Shown: piece by piece, positions 63,016-64,000 of the stretch
Position numbering within the stretch: the first letter of the stretch is position 1
Layout of the letters: each line of letters starts with the position of its first letter
From: Colwellia sp.
GTDB lineage: Bacteria; Pseudomonadota; Gammaproteobacteria; Enterobacterales; Alteromonadaceae
NCBI GenBank assembly: GCA_022969175.1
Contig: JALJPB010000012.1
Span: 29,475 to 93,474, forward strand
Length of the DNA stretch: 64,000 bases
Reading direction: 5' to 3'
Notes under the pieces: generated by a model
Told to the model about the DNA's origin: nothing
Seen by the model: only the letters and a program-made list of their open reading frames with translations
Database searches by the model: none
Program-made: the position numbers and the translations under genes

Positions 63016-63633
63016 TTATTCAAACTTTGATAAATCACTGTTATTAAATTTATCCCATAAATCGTCTTCTGATGAGTTTGATTGAGCAGACTCTTCTTCT
63101 TCATTTTCATCTTCATCTTCGTCTTCGAGACCTAATGCTTCACGAATACTTTGATGTTTATCCATTTGTGCATTAAAAAAATTAACGTCTTCTTCACTAA
63201 TTTCGACATCATCATCTTGTTTAGCCAAAATGCTAAGCAGGCGCTCATCTTGTTCAATCGATTCTAACTCTTTCATTAAAACATCAGTATCAACAACATG
63301 CTCTGGCTCAATGGTACGAATAGGAGCTACTGATGGTAATGTTGGTTTAGCTTTAAGATTCGTTTGAGCTTTAGTTGCTTTAGTTGCTTTAGTTGCTTTA
63401 GCGCTAGCTTGACCTAAGTCGATAGGGGTTTTATTACCGATACGAGGATCTTTTTTCTCGGTTGATTGTTTGCTAATTACTATTGGCTTTGCTTCATTGC
63501 GGCGATTACCCGCTGGTTTGCCTTTTATTTTTTTTAATCGCTTTTCAACAGGGACAATGTCTGATTTTGTCGTGTCTTTTTTTACACCACTTGAGCCAAC
63601 ACCAGGTTTTCTTGATTTTTTTGAACGAGACAT
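63016..63633 (-). CDS. yihI: Der GTPase-activating protein YihI
   Basis: 205 residues (E. coli 169). Basic N-terminus (SRSKKSRKPGVGSSG, GKPAGNRRNEAKPI), a low-complexity middle with KAT repeats, and an acidic C-terminus (MKELESIEQDERLLSILAKQDDDVEISEEDVNFFNAQMDKHQSIREALGL is the conserved part), then an Asp/Glu-rich tail. YihI stimulates GTP hydrolysis by the ribosome-assembly GTPase Der. A 9-bp repeat (TTAGTTGCT on the plus strand, 63372-63406) encodes the KAT units and makes length variation likely. Confidence 0.93.
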   Translation of the reverse strand: MSRSKKSRKPGVGSSGVKKDTTKSDIVPVEKRLKKIKGKPAGNRRNEAKPIVISKQSTEKKDPRIGNKTPIDLGQASAKATKATKATKAQTNLKAKPTLPSVAPIRTIEPEHVVDTDVLMKELESIEQDERLLSILAKQDDDVEISEEDVNFFNAQMDKHQSIREALGLEDEDEDENEEEESAQSNSSEDDLWDKFNNSDLSKFE

Positions 63634-63652
63634 AGAGATTTTGATCGATTAA

Positions 63653-64000
63653 TAAAACATTAATCCTATTTTACGTTATTCATGCAGCAGATTACAGTAT
63701 TAGATAAAAATGAGCTGACAGTTCTTTATATCTAGGTAACTGCTGATAAATACTCTACTGCCTGAATCATTTCAGCTGCCAGCACCACGACATTACTTAC
63801 AAGGATGTAAGTACATATGATTTGTCTGGAACTAAAATCATGATGACTTACCTTTAGAGATAGTCCTTCGGCTCGTGCATCCTGCTTCGCCCTACCTGCT
63901 GCATCCATGCATTCGTGATATCGTCGCTCTTTGCCATTTCGGTAATTGCTCCTCGATAACTGCTCCTGCGTTATTCTACTTGTGTGCATCCATGCACTTA
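63653..64000. repeat. Hairpin-rich repeat-like sequence at the right edge
   Basis: No convincing gene. Several perfect short palindromes are visible: ACTTACA-AGGA-TGTAAGT (63795-63812), ATGATTT/AAATCAT (63817-63841), TGCA-TCCA-TGCA (63900-63911) and GTGCA-TCCA-TGCAC (63984-63997). Two of them share the word TGCATCCATGCA, and GTGCATCCTGC at 63876 is a variant. Such hairpin clusters are typical of dispersed intergenic repeats of Alteromonadales. An 85-codon minus-strand frame through it has no family-like features. Confidence 0.6.

Noticed and set aside
63732..63989. 85-codon open frame on the minus strand at the right edge.
   Set aside because: It runs straight through several perfect hairpins, has no ribosome binding site of note and no recognisable domain; a repeat element explains the sequence better.
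1..64000. tRNA or rRNA genes.
   Set aside because: No cloverleaf-type T-loop sequence with matching acceptor stem and no rRNA signature was seen by reading; a tRNAscan run would settle it.

Overview
The window is a stretch of chromosome from a marine gammaproteobacterium of the order Alteromonadales, most likely Colwelliaceae (Colwellia or Thalassotalea type). This rests on the AT-rich DNA, the gene order of several housekeeping clusters (radC/coaBC/slmA, gmk-rpoZ-spoT-trmH-recG, ubiE-ubiJ-ubiB, yihI-DUF2489-hemN), sodium-linked transport, and several outer-membrane uptake proteins. I see no rRNA, tRNA, insertion sequence, prophage or CRISPR array.

Layout. 1-3820: radC (cut by the window edge), divergent from coaBC-slmA (without the usual dut), then pepD. 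3914-11288: an acetate-switch (CrbS/CrbR-type) locus with response regulator crbR, the giant transporter-kinase crbS facing it, an unknown membrane-anchored protein, an ActP-like symporter with its DUF4212 partner, and a truncated remnant of the DUF294/cyclic-nucleotide-domain gene usually found there. 11632-18258: a GntR regulator, a TonB-dependent receptor and a CadC-like membrane regulator. 18369-20429: two small cytosolic proteins (YdcH-like, DksA-like) and a DcaP-like porin whose upstream region carries motifs like one in front of the symporter operon. 20519-20727: a strong candidate for a Fur-controlled small RNA. 20755-29127: tex, a small conserved-looking protein, greB, a TraF-like outer-membrane protein, a cyclophilin, a DUF445 protein and an aromatic/aspartate aminotransferase. 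29274-36020: gmk, rpoZ, spoT, ridA, trmH, recG. 36445-43542: a TIGR01782-type TonB receptor, the TPR protein PrsT and a PEP-CTERM surface protein with a sigma-54-like promoter. 43989-47097: ubiE-ubiJ-ubiB. 47200-50669: a secreted trypsin-like protease, a GNAT acetyltransferase and a PlsC-like acyltransferase. 50723-54559: an operon of a secreted PHP-type hydrolase (DUF3604), a membrane-anchored parvulin and a HupE/UreJ-type membrane protein, the best candidate here for an undescribed multi-protein system. 54822-63633: rep, ubiK, an XRE regulator, a DUF418 membrane protein, an SPFH protein, hemN, DUF2489 and yihI. The right edge holds a hairpin-rich repeat-like sequence.

How the parts may fit together. 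CrbS/CrbR is known in Vibrio and Pseudomonas to switch on acetate use. Here similar motifs in front of the ActP-like operon and the DcaP porin suggest one regulon covering outer- and inner-membrane uptake of small organic acids (inference). Iron status may be read by Fur at the candidate small RNA. Export and surface functions appear as two separate sets: PEP-CTERM/PrsT and DUF3604/parvulin/HupE. The exosortase needed for the first is not in the window.
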